A stretch of 64,000 nucleotides of DNA from WQXF01 sp031552825 (GCA_031552825.1 JAVBMD010000016.1:62001-126000); one strand, 5' to 3'. Shown: positions 23,863 through 34,756, counted from the first letter of the stretch. Numbers and translations: made by a program. The notes: a model not told the origin generated them from the sequence alone.

Positions 23863-23998
23863 CGTTTCCTCCGTTATCCGCAGATTAAGGCTATTGTAAC
23901 ATCCTTTCACGCAAAGCACAATCATGCATGATGGCGCAAGGCCGCGCGCACACTACCGAGGAAAACTGCGCGGCCTCTCGCCGCATGGGAGTGTGACC

Positions 23999-26900
23999 AT
24001 GGAAGCATGGATTGCCTTTTTCGGCCTGCTATCGCTCTTGATGCTCTCCGCCATCCAGCGCAAGCGGATTCCGCCGCCGCGCGATGTTGCGCTGGAGGAT
24101 GAGGCGCTTTCGGCGCATTTACAGGCGGAAGCGTCGGCGCATCGCGCACTGGGCAGTGCCCGCCTGCACGGCGCGCGTCGCAGCGCACGAAGACTCCGCC
24201 ACGCGCTATCCGCGTTGGATGCTTTGCGTGCCACCGCGCCCGAAGCCGCGCACGAGCTGCTGCCCGGCGCGCAATGGCTGGCCGATAATGCCCGCACGCT
24301 GGAGGACTCGGCGCTTGCGCTGGCACGGGAACTGCCCCGCGTGCAGCCGGTACCGATGTGCGGCGGGCAACCGCGCGTGGAGCGCCTCGCGCGCGAGCTG
24401 GTTTCCCATAGCGACGCCAAGCTGCATAGCGCCAATGTGCGCTCCGCCGTAGAGGCATGGCAGAGCGTGCATCTTATGCGCCTGCGCGAGCTCTACGCGC
24501 TCCCCCTCGCGCTACGCGCCACGCTGATGGAGCTGATCTCGCATCTGGCGGTGGCCTGCGCCGACGCACAGCGCGACCGCGCCGCCGCCGAGGAATGGGC
24601 GCGGCTTTTATCGCAGAGCGACCCGCAGACGCTCATGCGCCGCTTTGCGCGCGCGCCGCGCAGCACCTGTTTCTTCGAGCACCTGCTCAAATGCCTGCGC
24701 GATCAGGAGAACGCCGCCGCGCTTTCGTGGCTGGATAAGCAGCTTGATGCGCTGGATCTGCGCGCGCAGCGCGTGGTGGAACGCGAGCACGCGCGCCAGA
24801 CGCTGGAGCGCCAGTGGATCAGCAACGCCATCATCTCGCTGCGCACGCTGGGGCAAATCCATTGGAACGAACTGCTCGAATCGCTTTCCACGGTGGAAAG
24901 CTGGCTGCGCGAGGATCCCTCAGGCGTGTATCCGCGCATGGACACCCCGTCCCGCGCGATGTACCGTGGCCGTGTAGAGCGCATCGCGCGGACCGCCTCA
25001 CTTTCGGAGATACAGGTGGCGCGCAACGCCTACGAACTAGCCGAGGCAGCCGATACGGAGGATGAAAGCCAGCTGGCGGTGCTCAAGCGGCATGTCGGCT
25101 ATTACCTGCTCGACGACGGCCAGCCCGCGCTATGGCGGCGCATGGGCGGCACGCCGATGGCAGCGGCGCTCTGGCTGTGGGTCGGCCGCCATGCCGCGCC
25201 GCTGTACGTGGCGGCACGCATCGTCTGCACGCTGCTGTTTTGCTCCATCGCGCTGCGGCTGGGGCTGGCGTTCAGCCTGCTGCCGCTTGCACTGTTCCCG
25301 CTAAGCGCTGGCGCATCGGCGCTGCTTCATTACCTGCTGCGCAAGCTATGCCCGCCGCGCATCCTGCCGCGCATCGCGTATGAGGAGCTGCCCGTTGGCC
25401 GCCGCACGCTGATCGCGGTGCCCACGCTGCTAAGCCGTCCGGAACAAGCGCGGCAGATGATGCGCCACCTCTCGGTATTGCAGCGCGCCAATCCCGATCC
25501 AAACCTGCACTATTTGCTGCTAGCCGACTATCCCGACGGACCCGCCGCCCAGCAGGCCGAGGACGCCGACATCACCCACGCCGCGCTGGATGCGGCGCAA
25601 AAGCTCAACGAGGAAAGGCCCGGCACCTTCCTCTATCTGCACCGTCAGCGCGTATGGAACGACGCGCAGCGCAAGTTTATGGGCACCGAGCGCAAGCGCG
25701 GCGCGCTGGCAGCGCTGAATGAGCTGCTGCTTACCGGAAAAAGCGACGATCCCTTCTCCGCCGCCTCCTTTGACCCAAGCGCGCTACAGGGGCGGTACGA
25801 TCAGGTCATCACGCTGGACAGCGATACGCTGCTGCCGCCGGGCAGCGCACTGGAGCTGATCGGCATGCTGACGCATCCGCTCAATGCGCCGATTCGGGAA
25901 GGCGATACGTTGCGCGGCCGCGCCGTCATTCAACCGCGCATGGAGATGACCGCCCATAGCGCCCGCACGCGCATCGCGCGCGTGTTCGGCGGCGACGGCG
26001 GCATCGATCCTTACCTGACCGCCACCTCCGACGTCTATCAGGATCTGTGCGGGCGCGGCAGCTTCGCGGGCAAGGGCATCTACGATGTGCGCGCTTTCTA
26101 TGAGGCCACGCATGGCTTGTTGCGCCCCAACACCATCCTCTCACATGACTTGATCGAGGGGGAACTGAGCGGCTCTGCGCTGGCCTCCGACGTAGCGCTG
26201 TACGATAGCCAGCCCGGCTCGCTGCGCAGCTGGATGATGCGCCTGCATCGCTGGACGCGCGGCGATTGGCAGCTGTTGCCGTGGCTTTTCCCCATCGTAC
26301 GCGCCGCGGAGGGACGGCGAAAAAACCCGCTGGATGCGCTTTCCCGCTACAAAATTTGGGACAACCTGCGCCGCAGCCTCGTACCGCTGACGAGGGTACT
26401 CCTGTTGTTGTTGGGTACGATGCGGCACGACATGATGGCGGTAACGGCAGCGCTGCTGCTGCCGGAGTTGCCGCTGTTGCTCTCGCCTTCGTGGCACGCG
26501 CTGCGCGCGGCGGGCATTCAGCTGGCGCTGCTGCCCTATCAGGCTTACACGCTCACCGACGCCGCGCTGCGCACCGTATGGCGCGTGTGTTTCTCACGCC
26601 AACACCTGTTGGATTGGGTCACCGCCGCCGACGCCGAACGGCGCGACGCGCAAAAGGAAACCGCCTATCCGCTGCTCAAACCGGCCTGCTTCGCCTGTGC
26701 CGGCGCGTTGTTGGCGTGCAGCTTTTTCAGCATCTGGCTGTTTCCGCTGGCACTCCTGCTGGGCGCGGCTTGGTGCTTCGCGCCGCAAGTCGCCGAATGG
26801 CTTGACGCGCCGATCGCCCTGCCGGAGCCGCTTTCCGATCCTGACCGGCAATCGCTGGAAGCGCTGGCGCGCGATACGTGGCGCTTCTTCGAGCGCGCCG

Positions 26901-29900
26901 TGACCGCCGACGACAATCATCTTCCGCCCGACAACCTGCAACTGCAGCCCGATCGCGGCCTCGCGCACCGCACCTCGCCAACCAATATCGGCCTCTACCT
27001 GCTCAGCTGCGTTTCGGCACAGCGACTCGGCTTTCTGGAGCCCGACGAGATGGCGCGCCGCGTCGAGGCCACGCTATACAATCTCGAGAAGCTGGAAACT
27101 TGGAACGGTCATCTGCTCAATTGGTACGACACGCGCACGCTGGCGACGCTGCATCCGCGCTACGTTTCCTCCGTGGACAGCGGCAACCTCGCCGGCTGTC
27201 TGCTGACCTGCGCGCAGGCGTTGCGCGAGGCGCGCGATTCATTGGATCCTACGCATCACGCGCTGCCCGTCCGGTTGGAGGCGCTGTGGGAAGCGATGGA
27301 CTTTTCTGCGGTGTACGATGCGCAATGCGATCTGTTCTACATCGGCGTGCATCCCGAGACCGGGCGCGCCGGGGAATCGCACTATGATCTGCTGGCGTCC
27401 GAAGCGCGGCTGCTCAGCTTTCTGGCGCTGATGCGCGGCGCGGTGCCGATGCGGCACTGGCAGCGGCTGGGGCGCTCGCTGCTGCGCGTCGGCAAGGGCG
27501 CGGCGCTGGCCTCTTGGAGCGGCACGATGTTTGAATACCTGATGCCCGCGATTATGCTGCGCCTCACGCCGGGAACGCTGCTGGCCGACACCTGCAGGCA
27601 GGCCGCCCTTGCCCAGCGCGACGCCGCCGGGGGCAGACCATGGGGCATTTCAGAATCCGGCTACTACGCTTTTGACCCGATGCTCAATTATCAGTACCGC
27701 GCCTTCGGCTTGCCCAAGCTGGCGCTGCGCAACGAAGACTTTGCACCGGTGATCGCGCCCTATGCCACGGCACTTGCGCTGATGGTGCTGCCCGCCGATG
27801 CCTGCGAAAACCTGCTGCGTATGCAGCGAATGGGCTGGAGCGGCGAGCTGGGCTTCTATGAGGCGGCCGACTACACCGCGCCGGGTTCCGACGCGCCGTA
27901 TCAGCTTGTGCGCAGCCACATGGCGCATCATCAGGGCATGGCGCTGTGCGCGCTGTGCAATCTGCTTACCGAAAATTCGCTGCAGCGTACCTTTCACGCG
28001 CGCCCGGAGATCGAGGCCTACGAACTGCTGCTGGAAGAGCGTACCCCCGCGCGCCACGCGCTGCACTGGCACACCCACTCGACGCGCCGCACCGATGCGC
28101 CGATCCGCCGCCCGCTGCGCGCCATCCGCAATGTGCAGCCGGAAACCATTCCGGTGGAGACGCAGCTTCTCTACGGCGAGGGTACCACCTTGCTTTGCGA
28201 CGCGCGCGGCGGCGGATACATCGCGCACAATGGGCTGATGCTAACCCGCTGGCGACCCAACCCGCTTGCCAACGGCTACGGCATGCAGATCTATCTTTTC
28301 GATGCCGAAAGCGGAACAGCTTGGCGCGCCGCGCAAAGCGGCTTGCCCGGAGAGACGCGCTTTGAGACCGGCAGCGCCATCTTTCAACGCGAACAGGGCG
28401 AGGTGTACAGCAAGCTACAATGCTGTGTATGTCCGCTGGACGGCGCGGCGTTGCACCTGCTGACGCTCAGCAACCGTAGCGAGCGCGAGCGAACGCTCTC
28501 GGTGGCCAGCTTCTTTGAGGTAGCGCTGTCGGCGCAGAACGCCGATGTGGCGCACCCAGCGTTCCGCAATCTATTCATTCAGACCGAGCGCATCGGCGGC
28601 AACGCCGCCATCGCGCAACGCCGCCCGCGCACGCCGCAGGAGCGCTTCCCGCTGCTGCTGCACGCCGCCGCCTCCGACGCGCCGGGGCTGCGCTGGACGG
28701 TACACACCGACCGCGCGCGCTTCCTCGGGCGTGAACACGGGCATATCCTCCCCCGCGCGCTGCGCACAGCTGATCTCGAGGACAGCACCGGCGCGGTGGT
28801 GGATCCCTGCATGTCGGCGGGCACACAAGTGACGCTGCCTGCGGGCGGCAGCATTGAAATTGCCTTTGTCACCATGGCCGCCGCCACGATGGAGGAAGCC
28901 GCGCAGTCCGCCGCCGTTTATGCCGAGTTGGGCGCCGCCCATCGCGTGCTGGAGTTGGCGCAAACGCAGGCGCAGGTCACCGTCGACTACCTTTCAATGG
29001 ATCCCAGCGCGCAGCATCAGGCGCATCGGTTGGCCTCCTACATGCTCTATGCCGGGCAGGGCATGCGGCGCACGCAGCCGCCCGCCGCACGCTTCGCGCG
29101 CGAAGACCTCTGGGCGTGCGGTTTATCCGGCGATCTGCCCATCCTTACGCTATGCGTCCGCGAACCGGCGCATCTGCCGCTGGCGCGCGCGGTGTTCAAG
29201 ATCCACGAGGCATGGCGGCAATGGGGGCTCTGGGCTGATTTGGTGCTGCTCGACGATCACGGCGGCGATTACTATCCGCCTACGCGCAGCGCGCTTCAAG
29301 AGATGGTTGCCTCCGGCCACGCGCGCGACTTGGTGGGCAAACCCGGCGGCGTACACTTCCTCGACGCGCAAGTGATTCAGCCGCCGCGCTGCGCCGCGCT
29401 GCTGGCTACCTCGGCGCTGGTGTTGCGCGGCGAGGACGGCGCGCTGGGCGCGCAAATGAAGGCTTTGCGCACCGGCATCCCGCCCGCGCAAAGTGTTTGG
29501 CCTGCGTCGCCGCGAAGTTGGCCGCAAACCGAACTGCCGCCGCTGGAGCGGCTGTTGTTCAACGGATGGGGCGGCTTTACCCGCGCCGGGGAGTATGCGA
29601 TCGACCTTCTGCCCGGCGCGCCGACGCCCGCGCCGTGGTGCAACGTGCTGGCCAACCCCGCCTTCGGATGCATCCTCAGCGAGCGTGGCGCGGGCTTCAC
29701 CTATGCCCGCAGCAGCCACGGCGGGCGGCTCACGCCTTGGATGAACGACCCGGTGCGCACCCGCACCGGTGAGGCGCTGTATCTGCGCGACGAGCAGACA
29801 GGGCAGTTCGATTGCCTGCTCCCCCACGCCCGCCGCGTCACCCACGCGCCGGGCTGCACGACCTTTGAGGGCGAGGCGCTGGGCGTCGCGTGGCGGGCTA

Positions 29901-31873
29901 CGGTGTTTGTGGATGCGCAGGAATCGCTCAAGCACACGCTGCTCTCTTTGCGCAACCCCGGCGCGGAAGCCCGCGCGCTTAGCGTCACCGCCTATGCCGC
30001 TTGGGTGCTCGGCGAGCAAGAGGGCATGCGGCACAACCGCGCGGCGCTCATCTTGGAGCATGGTCTATGTACCGCCCAAGGCCCTTCGCTGCCCGGCGTC
30101 GCGTTTCTGGCGATGCCCGGCGCGCGCGCGGCGCAGGGCAGCATCGATCGCGCCGCCTTTCTGGGGCTGGGCGGGGCGGGGAATCCGCGCGGCATGCGCC
30201 TGCCTTCGCTGGACGATCTAGGTACAGACGATGCCTGCGCCGTGCTGCGCGCGCCGGTGGCGCTGGAAGCCGGCGGCGAGGCTTCCGTTCATTTGCTGCT
30301 CGGCTGGGCGGAGGACGAAGCAGCGGCGCTGTCCATCGCGCAACGCATGCGGGATGCTGCAATCCATCGGCTGGACATGGTGCGCGATATGTGGGCGGCA
30401 CGGCTTGCGCGGCTGGCGCTGCGCACGCCCGACGAAGCCTTCGACGGCATGGTCAACCGCTGGCTTCCCTATCAGCTCACCGCGTCGCGGCTATGGGCGC
30501 GCTCCGGCTTTTATCAGGCTGGCGGCGCCTTCGGTTTTCGCGATCAGCTGCAGGATACGCTGGCACTGCTGTACACCGACCCCGCCGCGGTGCGCGCGCA
30601 CCTGCTGCTGTGCGCCGCGCATCAGTTCGAGGCCGGGGATGTGCAGCATTGGTGGCATCCCCCGGCGCGCGGCGTGCGTACGCGCATCACCGACGATCTG
30701 CTATTCCTGCCGTTTGTTACGGCCGCCTATGTGCGCGCCACTGGCGACACCGGCGTGCTGCGCGAAGAGATCCCCTACCTGCAAAACGTCGACATCCCCG
30801 CCGGGCAGGAGGATTGGTACGGAAATGCGCAGCCCGCCGAACAGCGCGGCACATTGCGGGCGCATTGCCTCGCCGCCGTTCGCCACACCAAGTTTGGCGA
30901 ACACGGCATTCCGCTGATGGGCGGCGGCGATTGGAACGACGCGCTCAACCGCGTCGGCATTGAGGGCAAGGGCGAAAGCGTGTGGTTGGGCTGGTTCTTC
31001 GCCGAAACGCTGCGCGCCTTCGCGCCGCTGTGCGAGGCCGATGACCGGGAGGAGCTGTTCGCCCTGCGCGCGCAAGTGCTCGACAACCTAGAGACGCACG
31101 CATGGGACGGCGCTTGGTACCGACGCGCTTGGTTTGACGACGGCTCGCCGCTGGGCACCGCCGGGGATTCGGCCTGCGAGATCGATTGCATAGCGCAGAG
31201 CTGGGCGGTGCTGGCCGGGGCGCGCCCGGAGCGGGCAAAGCAGGCAATGGACGCGCTGTGGGAGAAGCTGATCGACCCGGCATATGGCGTAGCGCGACTG
31301 CTCACCCCATCCTTCGATCGATATCCGCGCGATCCGGGCTACATCCAGGGCTACCTGCCCGGCATTCGCGAAAACGGCGGGCAGTATACCCACGGCGCAA
31401 CATGGGCGGTGCAGGCCTTCGCTAAGCTGGGACAGGTCGAGCGCGCTTGGGCGCTGCTGCGCATGTTGCTGCCGCTCTCCCACAGCGACACCCCCGAAGC
31501 CGCCGCGCGCTACCGCGTCGAGCCCTACGTCAGCGTCGCCGACGTCTATGCCAATCCGCAGCAGATGGGGCGCGGCGGCTGGACGTGGTACACCGGCTCG
31601 GCGAGCTGGCTATGGATGGCCGCCGCGCAAACGTTGCTAGGCTTCGAAAAAGCGGGCAGCCGCCTGCGCCTCGCGCCACTGCTGCCAGCGGGTTGGGACG
31701 CCATCTCCTGCGCCTATACCCACGGCGAGAGCGGCACGCTCTACCGCATCAGCGCGCGGCGCGACGCCGCCTTTGTTACGCTAGACGGCCGCCGCGCGCC
31801 CGAGGATTGGGCTGGATGGATCGAGCTCGCCGAAGATGGAAAGACCCATGAGGCAGTTTTCCCTGTGCGATAA
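23999..31873 (+). CDS. Cyclic beta-1,2-glucan synthase-like protein (GT84-GH94, NdvB type)
   Basis: 2624 aa. Order: N-terminal soluble helical region (1-400); membrane helices (about 400-450); GT84 glycosyltransferase core with DSD at about 607 and RWTRGDWQ near 750; more helices (about 800-950); glucoamylase-like domain (about 980-1350, PTNIGLYLLS, SVDSGNLAGCL, MAHHQGMAL); carbohydrate-binding modules (about 1370-2050); and a C-terminal GH94 phosphorylase domain with GGGDWNDALNRVG (general acid Asp at about 2310). In Rhizobiaceae such proteins make and size cyclic glucans at the membrane. I choose ATG 23999 since it precedes the first helix; the SD is weak (GGGAG). No export gene (ndvA) is next to it. 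Confidence 0.9.
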   Translation: MEAWIAFFGLLSLLMLSAIQRKRIPPPRDVALEDEALSAHLQAEASAHRALGSARLHGARRSARRLRHALSALDALRATAPEAAHELLPGAQWLADNARTLEDSALALARELPRVQPVPMCGGQPRVERLARELVSHSDAKLHSANVRSAVEAWQSVHLMRLRELYALPLALRATLMELISHLAVACADAQRDRAAAEEWARLLSQSDPQTLMRRFARAPRSTCFFEHLLKCLRDQENAAALSWLDKQLDALDLRAQRVVEREHARQTLERQWISNAIISLRTLGQIHWNELLESLSTVESWLREDPSGVYPRMDTPSRAMYRGRVERIARTASLSEIQVARNAYELAEAADTEDESQLAVLKRHVGYYLLDDGQPALWRRMGGTPMAAALWLWVGRHAAPLYVAARIVCTLLFCSIALRLGLAFSLLPLALFPLSAGASALLHYLLRKLCPPRILPRIAYEELPVGRRTLIAVPTLLSRPEQARQMMRHLSVLQRANPDPNLHYLLLADYPDGPAAQQAEDADITHAALDAAQKLNEERPGTFLYLHRQRVWNDAQRKFMGTERKRGALAALNELLLTGKSDDPFSAASFDPSALQGRYDQVITLDSDTLLPPGSALELIGMLTHPLNAPIREGDTLRGRAVIQPRMEMTAHSARTRIARVFGGDGGIDPYLTATSDVYQDLCGRGSFAGKGIYDVRAFYEATHGLLRPNTILSHDLIEGELSGSALASDVALYDSQPGSLRSWMMRLHRWTRGDWQLLPWLFPIVRAAEGRRKNPLDALSRYKIWDNLRRSLVPLTRVLLLLLGTMRHDMMAVTAALLLPELPLLLSPSWHALRAAGIQLALLPYQAYTLTDAALRTVWRVCFSRQHLLDWVTAADAERRDAQKETAYPLLKPACFACAGALLACSFFSIWLFPLALLLGAAWCFAPQVAEWLDAPIALPEPLSDPDRQSLEALARDTWRFFERAVTADDNHLPPDNLQLQPDRGLAHRTSPTNIGLYLLSCVSAQRLGFLEPDEMARRVEATLYNLEKLETWNGHLLNWYDTRTLATLHPRYVSSVDSGNLAGCLLTCAQALREARDSLDPTHHALPVRLEALWEAMDFSAVYDAQCDLFYIGVHPETGRAGESHYDLLASEARLLSFLALMRGAVPMRHWQRLGRSLLRVGKGAALASWSGTMFEYLMPAIMLRLTPGTLLADTCRQAALAQRDAAGGRPWGISESGYYAFDPMLNYQYRAFGLPKLALRNEDFAPVIAPYATALALMVLPADACENLLRMQRMGWSGELGFYEAADYTAPGSDAPYQLVRSHMAHHQGMALCALCNLLTENSLQRTFHARPEIEAYELLLEERTPARHALHWHTHSTRRTDAPIRRPLRAIRNVQPETIPVETQLLYGEGTTLLCDARGGGYIAHNGLMLTRWRPNPLANGYGMQIYLFDAESGTAWRAAQSGLPGETRFETGSAIFQREQGEVYSKLQCCVCPLDGAALHLLTLSNRSERERTLSVASFFEVALSAQNADVAHPAFRNLFIQTERIGGNAAIAQRRPRTPQERFPLLLHAAASDAPGLRWTVHTDRARFLGREHGHILPRALRTADLEDSTGAVVDPCMSAGTQVTLPAGGSIEIAFVTMAAATMEEAAQSAAVYAELGAAHRVLELAQTQAQVTVDYLSMDPSAQHQAHRLASYMLYAGQGMRRTQPPAARFAREDLWACGLSGDLPILTLCVREPAHLPLARAVFKIHEAWRQWGLWADLVLLDDHGGDYYPPTRSALQEMVASGHARDLVGKPGGVHFLDAQVIQPPRCAALLATSALVLRGEDGALGAQMKALRTGIPPAQSVWPASPRSWPQTELPPLERLLFNGWGGFTRAGEYAIDLLPGAPTPAPWCNVLANPAFGCILSERGAGFTYARSSHGGRLTPWMNDPVRTRTGEALYLRDEQTGQFDCLLPHARRVTHAPGCTTFEGEALGVAWRATVFVDAQESLKHTLLSLRNPGAEARALSVTAYAAWVLGEQEGMRHNRAALILEHGLCTAQGPSLPGVAFLAMPGARAAQGSIDRAAFLGLGGAGNPRGMRLPSLDDLGTDDACAVLRAPVALEAGGEASVHLLLGWAEDEAAALSIAQRMRDAAIHRLDMVRDMWAARLARLALRTPDEAFDGMVNRWLPYQLTASRLWARSGFYQAGGAFGFRDQLQDTLALLYTDPAAVRAHLLLCAAHQFEAGDVQHWWHPPARGVRTRITDDLLFLPFVTAAYVRATGDTGVLREEIPYLQNVDIPAGQEDWYGNAQPAEQRGTLRAHCLAAVRHTKFGEHGIPLMGGGDWNDALNRVGIEGKGESVWLGWFFAETLRAFAPLCEADDREELFALRAQVLDNLETHAWDGAWYRRAWFDDGSPLGTAGDSACEIDCIAQSWAVLAGARPERAKQAMDALWEKLIDPAYGVARLLTPSFDRYPRDPGYIQGYLPGIRENGGQYTHGATWAVQAFAKLGQVERAWALLRMLLPLSHSDTPEAAARYRVEPYVSVADVYANPQQMGRGGWTWYTGSASWLWMAAAQTLLGFEKAGSRLRLAPLLPAGWDAISCAYTHGESGTLYRISARRDAAFVTLDGRRAPEDWAGWIELAEDGKTHEAVFPVR

Positions 31874-31938
31874 GCCCAACGGAGAAAGGCCATGCTTTGC
31901 GATTTGCACGAAAGATTCGCGCTCAGGTAATTTTTTCT

Positions 31939-31967
31939 TTGCAGAATCCATTCTTTGGGTTTATACT
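31939..31967 (+). promoter_or_regulatory. Promoter of the HdeD-like gene
   Basis: TTGCAG (31939-31944), 17-bp spacer, TATACT (31962-31967). It lies between the glucan synthase stop and the ATG at 32028. Confidence 0.65.
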
Positions 31968-32027
31968 ATCATTAAGCAGTTCAAACCAATTAGAACCGCT
32001 CGCCATGTAAAGATAGGAGGCAAAAAA

Positions 32028-32588
32028 ATGTCGGAAATGAACTGGATGCGTTGGCTTCTCCTAATCGCGGGAATCTTGCTGGTCGCTATGGGTATCGGGA
32101 TGCTGTTTACGCCGCTTTCGAACCTGCTCAGTCTCGCGCTGTTTATCAGCCTCGCAATGCTGGTCAGCGGCATTTCGGAAATCTTCTCCTATTTTGGCGA
32201 AGCCAAAGCGCACCGCTCCGGCTGGATCCTCGCCAGCGGTATTTTAACGGCGCTGTTTGGCTGCTGGCTGCTGTTTGGCCGCGGCATGGCGTCGCTGACC
32301 ATCGTGCTGCCCTTCCTGTTCGCCGCTTGGGTAACCTCGGCGGGCATCATGCGCGCCATGGGTTCCTTCACGCTGAAGGATTTGGGTTCTCACGATTGGG
32401 GCTGGGTGCTGGCGCTGGGCATTCTCGAAGCCATCCTCGGCTTTGTGCTGCTGTTCCACCCGATGTACTCGGTGGTGGTCGCCGGTACGCTGCTGGCCGT
32501 GATCTTCCTCTGCTACGGCTTTAGCAACATCGCCATGTTCTTCTCGCTCACCCGCGTGCGCGAAGCGCTGAAAAAGCTGGGTCGATAA
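32028..32588 (+). CDS. HdeD/DUF308 family membrane protein
   Basis: 186 aa from ATG 32028 (SD AGGAGG). Six hydrophobic helices in pairs, with the GILLVAMGIGMLF and GILEAILGFVLLFHP repeats that are typical of HdeD-like proteins (acid-stress membrane protein in E. coli). No enzymatic motif is seen. It has its own promoter and terminator. Confidence 0.85.
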   Translation: MSEMNWMRWLLLIAGILLVAMGIGMLFTPLSNLLSLALFISLAMLVSGISEIFSYFGEAKAHRSGWILASGILTALFGCWLLFGRGMASLTIVLPFLFAAWVTSAGIMRAMGSFTLKDLGSHDWGWVLALGILEAILGFVLLFHPMYSVVVAGTLLAVIFLCYGFSNIAMFFSLTRVREALKKLGR

Positions 32589-32602
32589 TCAACATTTATC
32601 CT

Positions 32603-32640
32603 ACGGCCGTCCCGATCGTTCGGGACGGCCGTTCTTTTTT
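32603..32640 (+). terminator. Terminator after the HdeD-like gene
   Basis: ACGGCCGTCCCGA and its complement, 4-nt loop, followed by TCTTTTTT. Confidence 0.9.
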
Positions 32641-32691
32641 GTGTTATACTACGCTTCGGAGACCAATTCCCGATCAGAAAGCAGGTACGCG

Positions 32692-34686
32692 ATGCGTTTG
32701 GAATCAATGCGTTCGGAATCAATGCGCTCAGAATTTTTGCCCACCACCCCGGCAGACCTCGCCGAACGCGGCTGGGACGTGCCGGATTTTGTCTTCGTCA
32801 GCGGCGACGCGTATGTGGATCACCCCTCCTTCGGCGCGGCGCTGCTGGGGCGCGTGCTAGAGAAGGCCGGATACCGCGTCGCCATGCTCGCCCAGCCCAA
32901 CTGGCGCGATGCCAACGCCATGCGCCGCTTCGGCCGCCCGCGCCTCGGCTTCCTCGTGTCGTCCGGGGTGATCGACAGCATGGTCAACCACTATACTGCC
33001 GCAAAAAAGCCGCGCAGCAGCGATGTCTACTCCCCCGGCGGGCGCGCGGGCTACCGCCCGGACCGCGCCACCATCGTCTATTGCAACGCCATCCGGCGCG
33101 CCTATGGCGAGGTACCGATCGTCATCGGCGGCGTGGAGGCCTCGCTGCGCCGCTTCTCTCATTATGACTATTGGGACGACGCGGTACGCCGCTCCGTCTT
33201 GGCCGATAGCGGCGCGGACCTGCTGCTTTACGGCATGGGCGAGCGCACCATCCTCGCGGCGGCAAAGTGGCTGGAGCGCGGCGCGCCGCGCGAGGAACTG
33301 CCCGCGCTGCGCGGCGCGTGCTGGATGGCCTCCGCGCGGCAGCCCGGTTACATAGAGTTGCCCCCACACGATACCTGTGCCGAAGACAAAAAGGTGTACG
33401 CCCGCACCTTCATGATCCAGTATGAGCAGCAGGATCCGGTGCGCGGCAAGGCGCTGATGCAGCGGCAGGACGCGCGCCGCTACCTGATGCAGAATCCGCC
33501 CGATACCCCGCCCACCCGCGCCGAGCTGGACGCTGCCCACGCGCTGCCATTCGCCCGCGCGTGGCATCCGGATTACGACGGCGCGGGCGGCGTACCCGCG
33601 TTGGAGGAGGTAAAATTTTCACTGGCCGCCACCCGGGGCTGCTTCGGCGGGTGCAGCTTTTGCGCCATCACGTTTCATCAGGGGCGCATCGTCGCCTCGC
33701 GCAGCCCGGCCTCGTTGATTCAGGAAGCGAGGCTGCTCACCCACCTGCCGGACTTCAAGGGCTATATCCACGACGTTGGCGGCCCCACCGCCAACTTCCG
33801 CAGCCCAGCCTGCGCGGGGCAAGAGAAGCGCGGCGCATGCGCGCACCAGCAATGCCTCTTCCCCAAGCCTTGCAAGCAGCTGATCGTCGATCACCGTGAG
33901 TTCACTAAGCTGCTGCGCGATCTGCGCGCGCTGCCCGGCATCAAGAAGGTATTCGTGCGTTCCGGCCTGCGCTATGACTACATTCAGGCAGACCCGGACG
34001 GCACCTTCTTCCGCGAGCTCTGCGAACACCACGTCAGCGGCCAGCTCAAGGTCGCCCCGGAGCACGTCTCGCCGCGCGTGCTGGCGGTGATGGGCAAGCC
34101 GGGGCGCGACGTATACGACGGCTTCGTCCAACGGTACGAGCGCCTCAGCCGGGAACTGGGCAAGCCGCAGTTCCTCGTGCCGTACCTGATGAGCAGCCAT
34201 CCCGGCAGCGACTTGGACGCCGCCATCGAGCTGGCCGAATACCTGCGCGATACCGGCCACCAGCCCGAGCAGGTGCAGGATTTCTATCCCACGCCGGGCA
34301 CGCTTTCCACCTGCATGTTCTTCACCGGGCTGGATCCGCGCAGCATGAAGCTTGTACACATTCCGCGCACCGCGCGGGAAAAGGCACTGCAGCGCGCGCT
34401 GCTGCAGTATCGCCGCCCCGCCAACCGCCCATTGGTTCGCGAGGCGCTGCATCTGGCGGGGCGCGAGGATTTGATTGGCTTCGGCAAAAACTGTCTGGTT
34501 CCGCCCGCCGGAGCGGATCGGCCGCGCCGCGAAGCTTCCGCGCCGCCGATTTCCCAACGGCGGGGCGCAGCGAAATTGCCCGCTGAAAAGGATGTACCAA
34601 AGCGCGGCGCTGCCAAGCGTCCCGGCGCGCCCAGTGCCAAGGCCTCCCCGCGCGCGAAAGGAAGGCCGGGCGGTAAGCGAAAGTAA
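32692..34686 (+). CDS. YgiQ family radical SAM protein
   Basis: 664 aa from ATG 32692 (SD GCAGG). The family mark DFVFVSGDAYVDHPSFG is at the N-terminus and the radical SAM motif RGCFGGCSFC lies at C317, C321 and C324. The central part has KVAPEHVSPRVL and QDFYPTPGTLSTCM, both family features. The C-terminal tail (about 610-664) is rich in Lys, Arg, Pro and Ala and looks disordered. The start region repeats ESMRSE, so a later ATG is possible. The function of the family is not settled. Confidence 0.9.
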   Translation: MRLESMRSESMRSEFLPTTPADLAERGWDVPDFVFVSGDAYVDHPSFGAALLGRVLEKAGYRVAMLAQPNWRDANAMRRFGRPRLGFLVSSGVIDSMVNHYTAAKKPRSSDVYSPGGRAGYRPDRATIVYCNAIRRAYGEVPIVIGGVEASLRRFSHYDYWDDAVRRSVLADSGADLLLYGMGERTILAAAKWLERGAPREELPALRGACWMASARQPGYIELPPHDTCAEDKKVYARTFMIQYEQQDPVRGKALMQRQDARRYLMQNPPDTPPTRAELDAAHALPFARAWHPDYDGAGGVPALEEVKFSLAATRGCFGGCSFCAITFHQGRIVASRSPASLIQEARLLTHLPDFKGYIHDVGGPTANFRSPACAGQEKRGACAHQQCLFPKPCKQLIVDHREFTKLLRDLRALPGIKKVFVRSGLRYDYIQADPDGTFFRELCEHHVSGQLKVAPEHVSPRVLAVMGKPGRDVYDGFVQRYERLSRELGKPQFLVPYLMSSHPGSDLDAAIELAEYLRDTGHQPEQVQDFYPTPGTLSTCMFFTGLDPRSMKLVHIPRTAREKALQRALLQYRRPANRPLVREALHLAGREDLIGFGKNCLVPPAGADRPRREASAPPISQRRGAAKLPAEKDVPKRGAAKRPGAPSAKASPRAKGRPGGKRK

Positions 34687-34756
34687 CTCTTTCGTCCGTC
34701 AAGATACATGCAAAAATATCCTCCGTTTTGCATAAAAAATACCGATTCTTTTTTCC

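Noticed and set aside
23924..31873. Many long open frames antisense or out of frame inside the glucan synthase gene
   Set aside because: The high G+C content makes stop codons rare. These frames lack SD sites and domain features and overlap a well-supported gene.
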